Shown in pieces: positions 16,366-16,828 of a stretch of DNA of 16,828 bases (position 1 is the stretch's first letter; each line of letters opens with the position of its first letter). The stretch covers positions 1 to 16,828 of the forward strand of contig JAPLSK010000134.1 of assembly GCA_026398675.1 (NCBI GenBank), in the 5' to 3' direction. Below the pieces are notes generated by a model. The model saw only the letters and a list, made by a program, of their open reading frames with translations, ran no database searches and was not told where the DNA came from. A program made the position numbers and the translations under genes. This stretch comes from a bacterium. Lineage in GTDB: Bacteria; RBG-13-66-14.

Positions 16366-16828
16366 AATACCTCCCCCTGTTTGTTGTTCTCCTTGCGTCC
16401 ATGGCGTCGGCGGTGACCGTGGAGGAGCTGGCCGTCCAGCCCGACGGTCCCGACTGGGCGGCGCGGGTCGAGGGGATCGGCCTGACCGACCTCGTCGCCG
16501 GCCTGGGACGCATCGCCGACGACACCACCCTCTCCGCCGGCGAGAGGCTCGACCGCCTCAGCCGCTTCGCCGCCCTGGAAATCGGGGTGGACGCCCTCTT
16601 GCGGGTCACCGGCGACGGGCTTCCCGTCCTGGCGCTCGCCGAGGGTCTGCCGGGGAACCTCCGCCTGCTTCTGGCTTCCTACCGTTGGGTGGAGGACGAC
16701 GAGGCCCGGGAGCGGCTGCTGGTCGCCCTGTACCTGGGTCTGGACGGGATACGCGACGAGCTGCGGGATTGCGCCCGGAGCGGCGAAGTCGAGTCCGCGC
16801 CGGCGGGCGCGCTGTTCAAGCACTTCGG
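16362..16828 (+). CDS. Exported helical protein, 3' end beyond the window
   Basis: An open frame starts at ATG 16362 and runs to the window edge (155 complete codons, no stop). It begins with a textbook signal peptide, MKYLPLFVVLLASMASA, with an ASA cleavage site. The mature part looks mostly alpha-helical and acidic (GLTDLVAGLGRIADD, AGERLDRLSRFAALE, ARERLLVALYLGLDG) and could be a periplasmic helical-repeat protein. No family is recognised. It overlaps the previous gene by ATGA and has GGAAGG and AAGGG upstream (16346-16358), so translation is well supported. Confidence 0.75.
   Translation, partial: MKYLPLFVVLLASMASAVTVEELAVQPDGPDWAARVEGIGLTDLVAGLGRIADDTTLSAGERLDRLSRFAALEIGVDALLRVTGDGLPVLALAEGLPGNLRLLLASYRWVEDDEARERLLVALYLGLDGIRDELRDCARSGEVESAPAGALFKHF

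Overview
This is a GC-rich bacterial chromosome segment, most likely from a diderm (Gram-negative) and probably from an uncultured lineage. The diderm call rests on an Omp85/TamA-type outer-membrane barrel, two lipoproteins with clear lipoboxes, and an exported LysM-FecR-barrel protein. The intergenic DNA is full of GC-rich palindromes flanked by a recurring TGCGATGAYGTAGG box. I have seen similar palindromes in metagenome-assembled candidate phyla such as Coatesbacteria-like bacteria, but that placement is a guess from style and cannot be proven here. No tRNA, rRNA, CRISPR array, insertion sequence or phage gene was recognised.

Layout. (1) 117-1991, plus strand: a cytoplasmic SGNH-type hydrolase, then a small helix-hairpin-helix (Cdd1-type) protein. 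(2) 1992-2303: a cluster of palindromic repeats. (3) 2304-5882, plus strand: a good promoter, an ArsR-family repressor, and a 1038-residue oxidoreductase joining a GlcD-like FAD module to a GlcF/HdrD-like iron-sulfur module with an odd Met/Pro-rich tail. (4) 5883-6385: a second repeat cluster containing two copies of an 88-nt unit whose hairpin arms differ by compensating base changes. (5) 6386-10491, minus strand: an envelope block read from three separate sigma70-like promoters. It holds a two-domain lipoprotein broken by a frameshift, an exported DYES-repeat protein followed by an Omp85-family barrel, and a lipoprotein with a Met/Gly-rich tail that ends at a clean intrinsic terminator. (6) 10541-10660: a third repeat cluster. 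(7) 10682-13645, minus strand: uvrA, complete. (8) 13908-15982, plus strand: a LysM + FecR + beta-barrel fusion. (9) 16108-end, plus strand: two exported proteins overlapping by ATGA. The second runs off the right edge.

How the genes fit together. The ArsR protein and the oxidoreductase form a regulator-target pair. The DYES-repeat protein and the Omp85 barrel form a likely two-gene transcription unit, so the barrel may assemble or export the repeat protein; this is inference. uvrA is housekeeping (nucleotide excision repair). The remaining exported proteins are of unknown function. Promoters with near-consensus -35/-10 boxes and 16-17 nt spacers are easy to see throughout, so standard housekeeping sigma70 rules appear to apply.

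Most novel material: the exported DYES-repeat (DUF6150-like) protein paired with an Omp85 protein, the covarying palindrome family, the LysM-FecR-barrel fusion, and the Met-rich oxidoreductase tail.
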